Source: Idiomarina zobellii (GTDB lineage: Bacteria > Pseudomonadota > Gammaproteobacteria > Enterobacterales > Alteromonadaceae). Taken from it: 64,000 nucleotides of DNA. The position numbers were made by a program, and so were the translations under genes. Below the pieces are notes generated by a model. It was not told the origin of the DNA. It worked only from the letters and a program-made list of their open reading frames with translations, and did no database searches. Shown here in pieces: positions 1 to 8,352 of the stretch (positions are counted from its first letter, which is position 1; each line of letters begins with the position of its first letter). The stretch lies in the NCBI RefSeq assembly GCF_900100855.1, contig NZ_FNCB01000002.1, positions 248,001 through 312,000 of the forward strand. The letters are read 5' to 3'.

Positions 1-15
1 TTTTATTGCTTAACG

Positions 16-717
16 CTATTTAGAAGCTCGATAAACACTGGCCTGAGTATACCAGTCGCCCAGAACAACACGTTTTGCCGGCGTGCCATCGCTCAACTTA
101 AAACAGTGGATGGCGGGTCGATGAGTGTGCCCGTGAATAAGTTGATTCACCTGGTGCTTTTCCATTACCTGCAACACCGCAGGGTGCTGAGCATCCATTT
201 GATACAACTGCTCAGCAGTTAATTGAGGCCGCTGGCTGTTTGAGCTTTGCCTTAGTTTATTGGCAATACGCATACGCCAGGACAGTGGTAAGTTTCGTAA
301 AACTCCGGTAACTACCGGGTTTTGAATGACTCGCCGGTAACGCAAATAGCCTTTATCTAAAGTACACAGAGTATCACCGTGCATCAGTAAAACCCGTTCA
401 CCATAAAGGTTAATAACGGTTTCGTCTGGCAGTAAGGTTATACCGGTTTCAGTGGCAAATCGCTCGCCAACCATAAAGTCTCTATTGCCTGCCATGAAAT
501 AGATTTTTACACCCGAGTCACTGAGACGCTTAATCTGAGACTTTATTTGAAAGGCAAATTCACTGCTGTCGTCATCGCCAAGCCAGGCATCAAACAAGTC
601 CCCCAGAATATAGAGAGCCTCTAAACCAGTGCTTTGTTCACAAAAGTTCGCGAAGGCGTCCAGAATGTCCGGACGCCCAGGGCTTAAATGTAAGTCAGCG
701 ATGAACGCAGTCGTCAT
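16..717 (-). CDS. lpxH: UDP-2,3-diacylglucosamine hydrolase
   Basis: LpxH hydrolyses UDP-2,3-diacylglucosamine to lipid X and UMP, the fourth step of lipid A synthesis, at the inner face of the cytoplasmic membrane. The 233 residues show the calcineurin-like metallophosphoesterase motifs in order: D8-x-H10, the GDLFD block near 39-43, GNRD at 77-80, H113 in MHGDT, and a C-terminal HGHTH block. Length and motif order are normal for the family. It starts two bases after the ppiB stop codon, so ppiB-lpxH is probably one transcript, the arrangement seen in many gammaproteobacteria. Nothing looks damaged. Confidence 0.97.
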   Translation of the reverse strand: MTTAFIADLHLSPGRPDILDAFANFCEQSTGLEALYILGDLFDAWLGDDDSSEFAFQIKSQIKRLSDSGVKIYFMAGNRDFMVGERFATETGITLLPDETVINLYGERVLLMHGDTLCTLDKGYLRYRRVIQNPVVTGVLRNLPLSWRMRIANKLRQSSNSQRPQLTAEQLYQMDAQHPAVLQVMEKHQVNQLIHGHTHRPAIHCFKLSDGTPAKRVVLGDWYTQASVYRASK

Positions 718-719
718 TA

Positions 720-1217
720 TTAGTCGTTAACAGAGACTTTTTCGATAACAACATCTTCAACAGGCACGTCCTGATGGAAACCTGCTGAACCGGTTTTCAC
801 CTCTTTGATGGTATTTACAACATCCATACCGTCCGTGACTTCTGCAAACACGCAATAGCCATAACCGTTTGGTGTTTCATTCTGGAAGTTTAAAAAGTCG
901 TTGTTATTCACGTTAATGAAGAATTGCGAAGACGCAGAGTGCGGATCCGGCGTGCGGGCCATTGCCACCGAGCCAACAACGTTAGGTTTCGCGGTTGGTG
1001 CTTCGTTTTCAATATTGTCGCGCGTTTCTTTTTGTTTCATACCCGGTTCAAAACCACCGCCCTGAACCATGAAGTTATTAATCACTCGATGGAAAATGGT
1101 GCCGTCGTAAAAACCGTCACGCGCGTATTGCAAAAAGTTATCGACTGTTTTTGGAGCCGTATCTTCATGCATTGCTAAGGTAATATCGCCAAAATTTGTG
1201 TGTAAAATGACCTGCAT
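720..1217 (-). CDS. ppiB: Peptidyl-prolyl cis-trans isomerase B (cyclophilin)
   Basis: Cytoplasmic cyclophilin that catalyses cis-trans isomerisation of X-Pro bonds. The protein begins [11 protein letters not shown] and carries the cyclophilin signatures FHRVI, MVQGG, a GSVAMAR block and SSQFFIN, all within about 165 residues. The open frame extends 17 codons further upstream, but the ATG at 1217 matches the usual start of the family and has an AGGAAACAGGTAG stretch just upstream. It lies directly before lpxH on the same strand and is divergent from cysS, which begins 116 bases away. Confidence 0.96.
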   Translation of the reverse strand: MQVILHTNFGDITLAMHEDTAPKTVDNFLQYARDGFYDGTIFHRVINNFMVQGGGFEPGMKQKETRDNIENEAPTAKPNVVGSVAMARTPDPHSASSQFFINVNNNDFLNFQNETPNGYGYCVFAEVTDGMDVVNTIKEVKTGSAGFHQDVPVEDVVIEKVSVND

Positions 1218-1333
1218 TTTTTCTACCTGTTTCCTGTAACAAACCAGCCGATAGTGTACCAGAGCCAAGGCATCGGTGGTATCATAGGCGCTTTATTTTC
1301 ATTCGTATCGGCAGAGAATTAAGAGATTTCATT

Positions 1334-2713
1334 ATGGCAATCACCCTTTTTAATACCCTGACACGCAAGAAAGAGTCATTCGAGCCTATTCAGCCGGGGC
1401 ACGTTGGCATGTATGTTTGCGGGGTCACAACATACGATTATTGCCATATTGGTCACGCCCGCACTTACGTTGCTTTTGATATTGTCGTGCGCTATTTGCG
1501 CAAGCTGGGTTATAACGTCAGCTATGTCCGTAACATTACTGATCTCGACGACAAAATCATCAAACGGGCAGCGGAGAACGGCGAAGACTTTCACGCATTA
1601 ACATCACGCTTTATCGATGCGATGCATGAAGACTTCGATGCGTTAAATCTGCTGCGTCCGGACATTGAACCCAAAGTTACTGAACACATGGATGAGATTC
1701 TGAAAATGATCCAGGATCTTATCGACAGTGGTAATGCCTATAAAACCGACAGTGGCGACGTTTTGTTTGATGTGTCGACGTTCAAAGAGTACGGCAAGCT
1801 CAGTCGTCAGGACTTAGAACAACTGCAGTCTGGTGCTCGAGTCGATGTCGATGAAGAAAAAGACGACCCGCTTGACTTTGTCTTGTGGAAAGCAGCGAAA
1901 GCCGGCGAACCTGCTTGGTCATCGCCCTGGGGTGAGGGCCGCCCTGGCTGGCATATTGAGTGCTCGGCCATGAACAAAAAGCACCTAGGCACCACCTTCG
2001 ATATTCACGGTGGCGGGTCAGACTTGGCCTTTCCTCACCACGAAAATGAAATTGCGCAAAGCTGCTGCGCCAACCATTCAGACTATGTGAAGTACTGGAT
2101 GCATAGTGGCATGGTGCAGGTGGACGACGAAAAAATGTCGAAATCTTTAGGCAATTTCTTCACTATCCGCGAAGTATTAAAAGCCTATGATGCGGAAACT
2201 GTTCGCTATTTCTTACTGTCGAGCCACTACCGTTCACAATTGAATTATACCGAAGAGAATTTGAACCAGGCCCACTCAGCGCTTGAGCGTTTGTATACCG
2301 CATTGCGGGATATTGAGCCGAAAGAGGCTTCTGAAGCGTTAAGACGTGACTACTGGCAGAACTTCCAGAGCGCCATGGATGACGACTTTAACGCACCGGA
2401 AGCCATGAGTGTGCTATTTGACATTGCTCGTGACATTAACCGTCACCGCGACAGTGACTCAGAAAAAACAGCACAGCTTGCGTACATTTTAAAAGAATTT
2501 GCAGAGGTTATGGGATTACTGCAACGTGATCCAAACCAGTTTCTTCAAGGCGACGATGACGACGTTGCCAAAATTGAAGCGCTTATCGCCAAGCGAAACA
2601 ATGCGCGTGCAGAAAAAAACTGGGCCGTAGCAGACGAAGCTCGTGACGAGCTAACTGCCATGGGTATTGAATTAGAAGACGGTCCTGAAGGCACTCGCTG
2701 GCGTCGCGCTTAA
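1334..2713 (+). CDS. cysS: Cysteinyl-tRNA synthetase
   Basis: Class Ia aminoacyl-tRNA synthetase that charges tRNA-Cys, cytoplasmic and essential. The 459 residues contain the first zinc/cysteine-binding cysteine in [15 protein letters not shown] (including the HIGH signature), the WHIECSAM and [14 protein letters not shown] zinc-site blocks, and the KMSKS loop in [13 protein letters not shown]. The C-terminal DALR-type tRNA-binding region is followed by a short tail ending GPEGTRWRR. Its length is that of E. coli CysS. An M17 aminopeptidase follows 21 bases later and may be cotranscribed. Confidence 0.98.
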   Translation: MAITLFNTLTRKKESFEPIQPGHVGMYVCGVTTYDYCHIGHARTYVAFDIVVRYLRKLGYNVSYVRNITDLDDKIIKRAAENGEDFHALTSRFIDAMHEDFDALNLLRPDIEPKVTEHMDEILKMIQDLIDSGNAYKTDSGDVLFDVSTFKEYGKLSRQDLEQLQSGARVDVDEEKDDPLDFVLWKAAKAGEPAWSSPWGEGRPGWHIECSAMNKKHLGTTFDIHGGGSDLAFPHHENEIAQSCCANHSDYVKYWMHSGMVQVDDEKMSKSLGNFFTIREVLKAYDAETVRYFLLSSHYRSQLNYTEENLNQAHSALERLYTALRDIEPKEASEALRRDYWQNFQSAMDDDFNAPEAMSVLFDIARDINRHRDSDSEKTAQLAYILKEFAEVMGLLQRDPNQFLQGDDDDVAKIEALIAKRNNARAEKNWAVADEARDELTAMGIELEDGPEGTRWRRA

Positions 2714-2734
2714 CCATTTAGAAGTGAGGTATTT

Positions 2735-4279
2735 ATGGCATTTCCAAAATTAGACGTAGTCAGCTCACTTGCTGACGCTTATTCAAAAGACGGCACTGAC
2801 GCACTGATTGTCATCGGTCACTTTGACACTATTGATGACTCAGCATTAGCTGAAAAAATTCAACAAGCGAAAACAACCGATCAGCGCGTTGGTAGCGATG
2901 TATTACTGCTCCAGGCTGAAGGTGTTCCTGGTCAGCGCTTAGTAACGGCACCAACAGGACCACTTAACCGAGACTTCGACGACGTTCGCCAAGTCTTCGA
3001 TGCGGCACATAAAGCGGCAAAAATTGCCCAAGACGCCGGTGCTCGCCATCCGGTTATTGCCTTAAATAATGTTGATATCAATGATACCCGCTACCAGCAG
3101 GCTTTCTTAGCCGCCTACTTAGGTGTCTGTCAGTCACTGTATCAACCGTTAGAAGCGCGTGAAGCGCATGGCGAAGAAGCGATTGAGCCAACAGAAAACG
3201 TGACTTTGGTTGGTGAACTCGATGCTGACTGGGCCATGGCTGTTGAAGCAGGCAAGCGTGTTGCCCGCGACTTAGCAGGTACGGAGCCTGAGCGCATGGC
3301 GCCACCCCGCTTTGCAGAATACTGCCGTCAGGCTTTCGCGCATACACCGGTGAAAGTCAGCGTTATCGACGACTCTCAGCAGTTACAACATGAGTACCCG
3401 TTACTGGCAGCTGTTGGCCGTTCATCGATGGCTGTTGAGCGCCATCGCCCTTGCGTCATTCGTTTGGAATATCATGGCAGTCAGCCTGAACGCACCGTTA
3501 TGTTTGCCGGTAAAGGCATTGTCTATGACACCGGTGGTGCAGATTTAAAAACCGGTGGTCACATGGCAGGTATGAGTCGTGACAAAGGCGGTGCTGCGGG
3601 TGTTGCCGGTTTTATGAAAACCGTTGCCGAGTTGCAGCCTGAGCATTTGAATGTCGTCGCCGAGATTGGTGCTGTTCGCAATAGCATTGGCTCTGACGCT
3701 TTTGTCGCCGACGAAATTATTACCGGCCACAGCGGCAAACGTGTTCGTATCGGTAATACTGACGCTGAAGGTCGCTTAATAATGGCTGACCTGCTGTCTC
3801 ATCTACGTGAAGAGGCTGCACAGGCTGACGGTGAGCACGAACTCTATACCGTCGCGACATTGACCGGACATGCGGCATTAGCGAAAGGCCCATACAGCGC
3901 ACTGGTTCCTAATGGTCACGCTCGTCGTCAAAAATTACCGGACGCGTTATTTGACGCCGGTGAAACCTATGGCGATCCAACTGAAATTTCCTGGTCGCGT
4001 CGTGAAGATTTTGACTTTGTGAAGGGCCGTACCTTATGTGATGACTTGTTGTCATCCAATAATGGTCCGTCAGCAACAACGCCACGAGGCCACCAGTTCC
4101 CAATGGCATTTCTGGTTGGTGTTTCCGGCCTGGATAACCACGGCATTGATAGCTCACGCCCACTTAGTTATATCCATATCGACATTGCTGGCAGCGGTGT
4201 TGAAGGTGGTGACTGGCAACACGGTAAGCCAACTGCTGCGCCGGTAACTTGTCTGGCAGGCCATTACCTTAAGAAGTAA
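2735..4279 (+). CDS. M17 family leucyl aminopeptidase-like protein
   Basis: Predicted cytoplasmic dimetal aminopeptidase of the PepA/M17 family (514 residues), removing N-terminal residues from peptides. The C-terminal half has the family hallmarks: a GKGIVYDTGGADLKTGG block with metal and catalytic lysine positions, an aspartate in MSRDKGGAAG, and the signature NTDAEGRLIMADLL. The N-terminal 150 residues diverge from E. coli PepA, so this is probably a separate M17 subgroup and I give no symbol. A strong bidirectional terminator follows 18 bases after the stop codon. Confidence 0.9.
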   Translation: MAFPKLDVVSSLADAYSKDGTDALIVIGHFDTIDDSALAEKIQQAKTTDQRVGSDVLLLQAEGVPGQRLVTAPTGPLNRDFDDVRQVFDAAHKAAKIAQDAGARHPVIALNNVDINDTRYQQAFLAAYLGVCQSLYQPLEAREAHGEEAIEPTENVTLVGELDADWAMAVEAGKRVARDLAGTEPERMAPPRFAEYCRQAFAHTPVKVSVIDDSQQLQHEYPLLAAVGRSSMAVERHRPCVIRLEYHGSQPERTVMFAGKGIVYDTGGADLKTGGHMAGMSRDKGGAAGVAGFMKTVAELQPEHLNVVAEIGAVRNSIGSDAFVADEIITGHSGKRVRIGNTDAEGRLIMADLLSHLREEAAQADGEHELYTVATLTGHAALAKGPYSALVPNGHARRQKLPDALFDAGETYGDPTEISWSRREDFDFVKGRTLCDDLLSSNNGPSATTPRGHQFPMAFLVGVSGLDNHGIDSSRPLSYIHIDIAGSGVEGGDWQHGKPTAAPVTCLAGHYLKK

Positions 4280-4297
4280 AAGTCTGTCCTTAAATAC

Positions 4298-4338
4298 AAA
4301 AAAGCTCGGGCCATGCTTCATGGTATCCGAGCTTTTTT
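4298..4338. terminator. Bidirectional Rho-independent terminator
   Basis: Inverted repeat AAAAGCTCGG / CCGAGCTTTT with a short loop, flanked by A and T tracts on both sides. It can therefore stop transcripts from the plus-strand aminopeptidase and from the converging minus-strand Yip1 gene. Confidence 0.9.
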
Positions 4339-4358
4339 ATTGAACTTAAATGCTTCTA

Positions 4359-4961
4359 TTAACCTGACACAAACTCCGGCCCGAAGCCATTTGTCCAGAG
4401 AATAGCGGTTGTTACCATCAGTACCACCATGGCAATTAAGCCGGCAGTAACGACTGAACTCGCGTATATAAAGCCGCGCTCTTCAGGAATATGCATAATA
4501 ACCGGCAAACCTGAATAAAGTAGATAAACTGAATACGCGACACCACCCAGGAACACCAAGGCCACAAACCAAAGTTCAGGGTACAGTGCTGCAACCCCCG
4601 ACATAATAACCGGTGTTGCTGCATAAGCGGCAAGCTCCAGCGACTTGGTATAGCTAGGATCCGCTCCAAAGGTTTTTGCCATCCAGTAAATTAAATAGGC
4701 TAAAGCAAAAGTTGCAGCAATAATGCCTACATACATTGCGACAGCGAGCATTACCGCACTGTTTTCGGCAAGGTAAATAGACTCTCGAGCTCCCACGCTC
4801 CAACCAATTTTTGCCGAGGCATAAAACGCAGCCAGGCATGGCAATATAGCCACTAACAGAGTATGTGAACACGAATACATAAAGCTTTCGCGTTTACTGT
4901 CTATTGTCTTCCACTCTTGAACCGGGTGTGCGTACAAACCCCAAATATGATTCAGTATCAT
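4359..4961 (-). CDS. Yip1-domain multispanning inner-membrane protein
   Basis: About 200 residues with five predicted membrane helices and the N-terminal pattern of bacterial Yip1-domain proteins (MILNHIWGLYAHPVQEW). Members of this family are poorly characterised integral membrane proteins, and no substrate is known. The frame is open further upstream, but the ATG at 4961 has an AAGGTGA ribosome site seven bases before it and gives the usual family N-terminus. It is divergent from miaE and stands alone between terminators. Confidence 0.8.
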   Translation of the reverse strand: MILNHIWGLYAHPVQEWKTIDSKRESFMYSCSHTLLVAILPCLAAFYASAKIGWSVGARESIYLAENSAVMLAVAMYVGIIAATFALAYLIYWMAKTFGADPSYTKSLELAAYAATPVIMSGVAALYPELWFVALVFLGGVAYSVYLLYSGLPVIMHIPEERGFIYASSVVTAGLIAMVVLMVTTAILWTNGFGPEFVSG

Positions 4962-5070
4962 AACTTCACCTTCCCCGTAACACGCGGTCATACCGCCCAA
5001 TTCGTAAATACGTTATAATTATTAGATTCAGGTACCGCTGAAAAATTCACCCATACGACTAATATTCAGC

Positions 5071-5111
5071 ACTAAACTAACACTGTCAAGTACTTTTGAT
5101 ATAAGTTTAGT
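5071..5111. repeat. Short inverted repeat upstream of miaE
   Basis: ACTAAACT at 5071-5078 is complementary to AGTTTAGT at 5104-5111, separated by 25 bases, in the divergent region between the Yip1 gene and miaE. It could be a weak operator or chance in an AT-rich stretch. Confidence 0.3.
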
Positions 5112-5149
5112 TCACTTTTGTTAACATTTTTAATCAATTTAATTGGGGA

Positions 5150-5941
5150 ATGTCCGTTTTGAATACCGCTGTTGTTTCGCCCTATTTACCGCTTCTTGAA
5201 CCCATTAATGAGTTTTTACTATGCACAACTCCCGATGAGTGGATACAAGAAGCTGCGAAAGCAGAAAACTTGCCCATCATTTTGCTCGATCACCTCCATT
5301 GTGAGCTAAAAGCAGCTCAGAGCGCCGCTTTGTTATTGCGACGCTATGCGGTGTCAGACAGTCATGGACAGTTGATTCTGGATGCACTACAGCCATATGA
5401 AGATCTCGTCTACAGAGGTATTGGTAACTTAAACGATGTGCAGAAAAGCAAGCAGTTATCTCATGCGTTAAAAGCGGCAGAGTCACAACCTTTTGCTGAC
5501 GACATTATTGATCGCATGTCGCGTTTAATACGTGAGGAGCTTCATCACTTTCTGCTAGTTTATGAAATTATGGAAGCGCGGAACATTCCATTGAAGAAGC
5601 TCACGGCATCACGCTATGCAAAACAGTTGCTGCAAAAGGTCAGAACTTACGAGCCTGAAGCACTTATTGATAAGCTGATTATTGGGGCACTCATTGAGGC
5701 TCGCTCTTGTGAGCGCTTTGCGGCCTTGGCACCTTACCTGGACGAAGACATAGCCCGTTTTTACGTGTCATTACTGCGTTCAGAAGCTCGCCACTATCAA
5801 GACTACCTGGAGCTTGCACAAAAGCTCAGTGAAACCGATATTAGTGACAGAGTTAACCAGTTCAGAGAGTGGGAGGCTGAGTTGATTCGTTCGAAAGACG
5901 CTGAGTTACGCTTCCATTCAGGAGTTCCGGCGTACGCCTAA
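5150..5941 (+). CDS. miaE: tRNA-(2-methylthio-N6-isopentenyl-adenosine-37) hydroxylase
   Basis: Non-haem diiron oxygenase that hydroxylates the isopentenyl group of ms2i6A37 in tRNAs. The 263 residues show ferritin-like helical metal motifs: EELHHF with YEIME downstream, EARSCERF, and SEARHYQDY, giving the expected Glu/Glu-x-x-His pairs. The ATG at 5150 lies only one base after a GGGG stretch. A TTG three codons later would be better spaced from that site, so the true start is uncertain by three residues. It converges on the symporter gene downstream. Confidence 0.9.
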   Translation: MSVLNTAVVSPYLPLLEPINEFLLCTTPDEWIQEAAKAENLPIILLDHLHCELKAAQSAALLLRRYAVSDSHGQLILDALQPYEDLVYRGIGNLNDVQKSKQLSHALKAAESQPFADDIIDRMSRLIREELHHFLLVYEIMEARNIPLKKLTASRYAKQLLQKVRTYEPEALIDKLIIGALIEARSCERFAALAPYLDEDIARFYVSLLRSEARHYQDYLELAQKLSETDISDRVNQFREWEAELIRSKDAELRFHSGVPAYA

Positions 5942-5956
5942 TGCGCACGCCGGCTT
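5927..5956. terminator. Probable convergent terminator after miaE
   Basis: CCGGCGT at 5927-5933 pairs with ACGCCGG at 5947-5953, followed by a short T run. It lies between the converging miaE and symporter genes. The T tract is weak, so this is a tentative call. Confidence 0.5.
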
Positions 5957-5959
5957 TAC

Positions 5960-7186
5960 TTAAAGCTCTTCTAATTTCTTACCGGCATTCTCGTCATAGT
6001 AGACTTCTTCATCAAAGTCCCCTTCTGAGCGAGCAACAACGGTACTGACCATTGCGTCACCAGTGACGTTAACCGCAGTTCGGGTCATATCAAGTAGGCG
6101 ATCAACACCGATAATTAAGCCAACACCCGGTACACCAGCGGTACCAACAGACGCCAGAGTCGCCGTCATAATAACCATTAAGTACTCTGCAATACCTAAG
6201 TCTAAACCGTAGACCTGAGCAATGAATACTGTCGCCACGCCTTGCATTATCGCAGTACCATCCATGTTAATGGTGGCACCTAATGGCACAGTAAACGACC
6301 CAACGCTATTGCTGACACCTAAACGGCGGGTCACTGTTTCCAGCGTAATCGGCATAGTCGCATTACTGCTAGCTGTACTAAAACCAAACAGTTGTGCATC
6401 GCGCATTTTCTTAAGGAATATACCCGGTTTGACACGAGCCAGTACACGCATAAACAGTGGGTATACAATAAGGCCATGAGCAATCAGCACAAAGAGTACT
6501 AACAGGAAGTATTTGGCCAGACTGCCTATCATTTCTACGCCAATTTCAGTGAATAGCTTCGCCATTAGCGCAAACACACCATAAGGCGCAACCGCCATAA
6601 GTATGACAACCAACTTCATGATCACGGCGTTTAAGTCGTCAAAGAAGCCTTTCAGACGCTCACCAGGCTTACCGACTAATGCCATCGAAATACCGAATAA
6701 CAGCGCAAATACAATAATTTGCAGCATGTTACCTTCTGCCATGGCATTAATTGGGTTATCCGGGAATAGATTAATAATCACTTCACTAATAGATGGCGCT
6801 TCATTGGCTTCAAAAGACGCCTCTGAAGAACGCTCAATACCAGAGCCCGGCTGCACTAACACTGCCGAGAATATGGCAAAGCTTATGGCGATAGCGGTCG
6901 TTATCATGTACATGCCCACGGCTTTACCGCCTAAGCGCCCAAGTTTACTCGGGTCGCTCAACGAGCAAGTTCCCACCACAAGTGAGACAAACACTAATGG
7001 CACGACCAACATTTTCAGTGACGTGATAAATATTTGGCCGACAACATCGAATAAGCCATTGGTTAAATACAATGACACCCACGCATTGTCGCCGGCCACG
7101 TAACGAATGATTGTACCGAGAATGATCCCAGCGACCATGCCGATAACAATGCGGCTTGTCAGGCTGAGTTTTTTCTTTTCGCTCAT
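5960..7186 (-). CDS. Dicarboxylate/amino acid:cation symporter (SDF family)
   Basis: Inner-membrane secondary transporter of the GltP/DctA family, coupling Na+ or H+ to uptake of glutamate, aspartate or C4-dicarboxylates. The 408 residues include about eight membrane helices, the re-entrant serine-rich loop with SSNATMPITLE, the helix motif NMDGTAIMQG, and TASVGTAGVPG. These are the substrate- and cation-binding signatures of the family. An acidic C-terminal tail ends the protein. The exact substrate cannot be read from sequence. It appears to be a single-gene unit. Confidence 0.93.
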   Translation of the reverse strand: MSEKKKLSLTSRIVIGMVAGIILGTIIRYVAGDNAWVSLYLTNGLFDVVGQIFITSLKMLVVPLVFVSLVVGTCSLSDPSKLGRLGGKAVGMYMITTAIAISFAIFSAVLVQPGSGIERSSEASFEANEAPSISEVIINLFPDNPINAMAEGNMLQIIVFALLFGISMALVGKPGERLKGFFDDLNAVIMKLVVILMAVAPYGVFALMAKLFTEIGVEMIGSLAKYFLLVLFVLIAHGLIVYPLFMRVLARVKPGIFLKKMRDAQLFGFSTASSNATMPITLETVTRRLGVSNSVGSFTVPLGATINMDGTAIMQGVATVFIAQVYGLDLGIAEYLMVIMTATLASVGTAGVPGVGLIIGVDRLLDMTRTAVNVTGDAMVSTVVARSEGDFDEEVYYDENAGKKLEEL

Positions 7187-7282
7187 AAGCGTCCTTTATT
7201 ATTCATTCTTAAAAACTGCGTTAGACTACCAAAAAGTTGTTAGCTGCGCAGCTTTGTTATTGTAAGCGGCGTTTAACAGCTC

Positions 7283-8281
7283 TTATTGTGCGATATCTGA
7301 ACGCGTCAACGACGACTTTAACGTCTGAATGACCATTGAAAGGCCTTTTGCGAAACGTTCACTCATGGGTTTACGCACCACATAATTAAGTTGCAATACA
7401 TTGAACGCTTTATGTTGCTCAAGTAACCAGGAGTCGCTCGTTGTCACCTCGTCTACCAGACCAAGTTCTTTTGCTTCCTGACCTGACCAAACTTCGCCCG
7501 TGGCAACCTTATCAATATCGAGCTCAGGACGGTTCTCTTGAACGAATGCCTTAAACTGGCGGTGAATTGCCTCTAAGTCTTGCTTAAATTTACGGCGGCC
7601 TTCGTCGGTGTTCTCACCAAATAACGTCAAGGTGCGCTTATACTCACCGGCTGTTAATTGCTCAAAATCGACATCATGCTTTTTCAGGAAACGGTGGAAG
7701 TTCGGTATTTGTGCCACCACACCAATAGAGCCAATAAAGGAAAACGGCGCGGCTAAAAGCTTGTGACCGACACAAGCCATCATGTAACCACCACTGGCGG
7801 CCACATTATCAATGGCAACGTTAAGCGTAAGCCCATTAGACTTAATGCGTTGCAACTGCGCAGCAGCCAACCCGTAACCATTAACAACCCCACCTCCGCT
7901 TTCTAAACGGACGAGAACTTCATCTTTCTCGGTTGCTAACTGCAAAATGGCATTCACTTCCTGACGCAAGTTATCGACTTCTTTAGCGTCCATGCTGCCT
8001 TTAAAGTCCAGCACAAAAAGGCGCCGCTTTTTGTCCTCTGCTGGCTTTTTCTTTTTCAACGCCTTCATCGCTTTCTTGCGAGCTTTTTTGTCCATTAACT
8101 CTAACTTGAGATGCTCGCTAAGGTCCTTTAGCTCTTTCGACAGGTCTGTTACCTGTAAGTCACCTTTACTTTTCTTCTGCTTTTGAGCCGCTTGTGCCAG
8201 CAAACCAATAATAAAGCCTACAGCAATAACAATAATGGCCGCCTTTAATAAAAACGCACCAATATCTATCAGAAACTCCAT
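7283..8281 (-). CDS. sohB: Inner-membrane S49 peptidase SohB
   Basis: Putative inner-membrane signal-peptide peptidase-like protease. An N-terminal membrane helix (about residues 5-25) is followed by a lysine-rich basic linker, then the S49 catalytic domain with the nucleophile serine in VAASGGYMMA and the catalytic lysine in the GEYKRTLTLFGEN block. At 332 residues it matches the SohB rather than the double-domain SppA size. The ATG at 8281 is preceded by GGAGAGG at good spacing, so I prefer it to the upstream in-frame start. Confidence 0.94.
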   Translation of the reverse strand: MEFLIDIGAFLLKAAIIVIAVGFIIGLLAQAAQKQKKSKGDLQVTDLSKELKDLSEHLKLELMDKKARKKAMKALKKKKPAEDKKRRLFVLDFKGSMDAKEVDNLRQEVNAILQLATEKDEVLVRLESGGGVVNGYGLAAAQLQRIKSNGLTLNVAIDNVAASGGYMMACVGHKLLAAPFSFIGSIGVVAQIPNFHRFLKKHDVDFEQLTAGEYKRTLTLFGENTDEGRRKFKQDLEAIHRQFKAFVQENRPELDIDKVATGEVWSGQEAKELGLVDEVTTSDSWLLEQHKAFNVLQLNYVVRKPMSERFAKGLSMVIQTLKSSLTRSDIAQ

Positions 8282-8297
8282 ACACCTCTCCAATACG

Positions 8298-8325
8298 AAA
8301 AAGGCCAGCATAACTGCCGGCCTTT
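8298..8325 (-). terminator. Rho-independent terminator of the lipase gene
   Basis: On the minus strand, AAAGGCCGGCA pairs with TGCTGGCCTTT and runs into a T tract. It sits 28 bases past the lipase stop codon and just before the sohB ribosome site, so it insulates sohB from the lipase transcript. Confidence 0.85.
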
Positions 8326-8352
8326 GAATAACAAGTTTTCAATAACCTGAGG

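Noticed and set aside
6603..7103. Plus-strand frame of 166 codons antisense to the symporter
   Set aside because: Mirror of the minus-strand transporter codons, no ribosome site.
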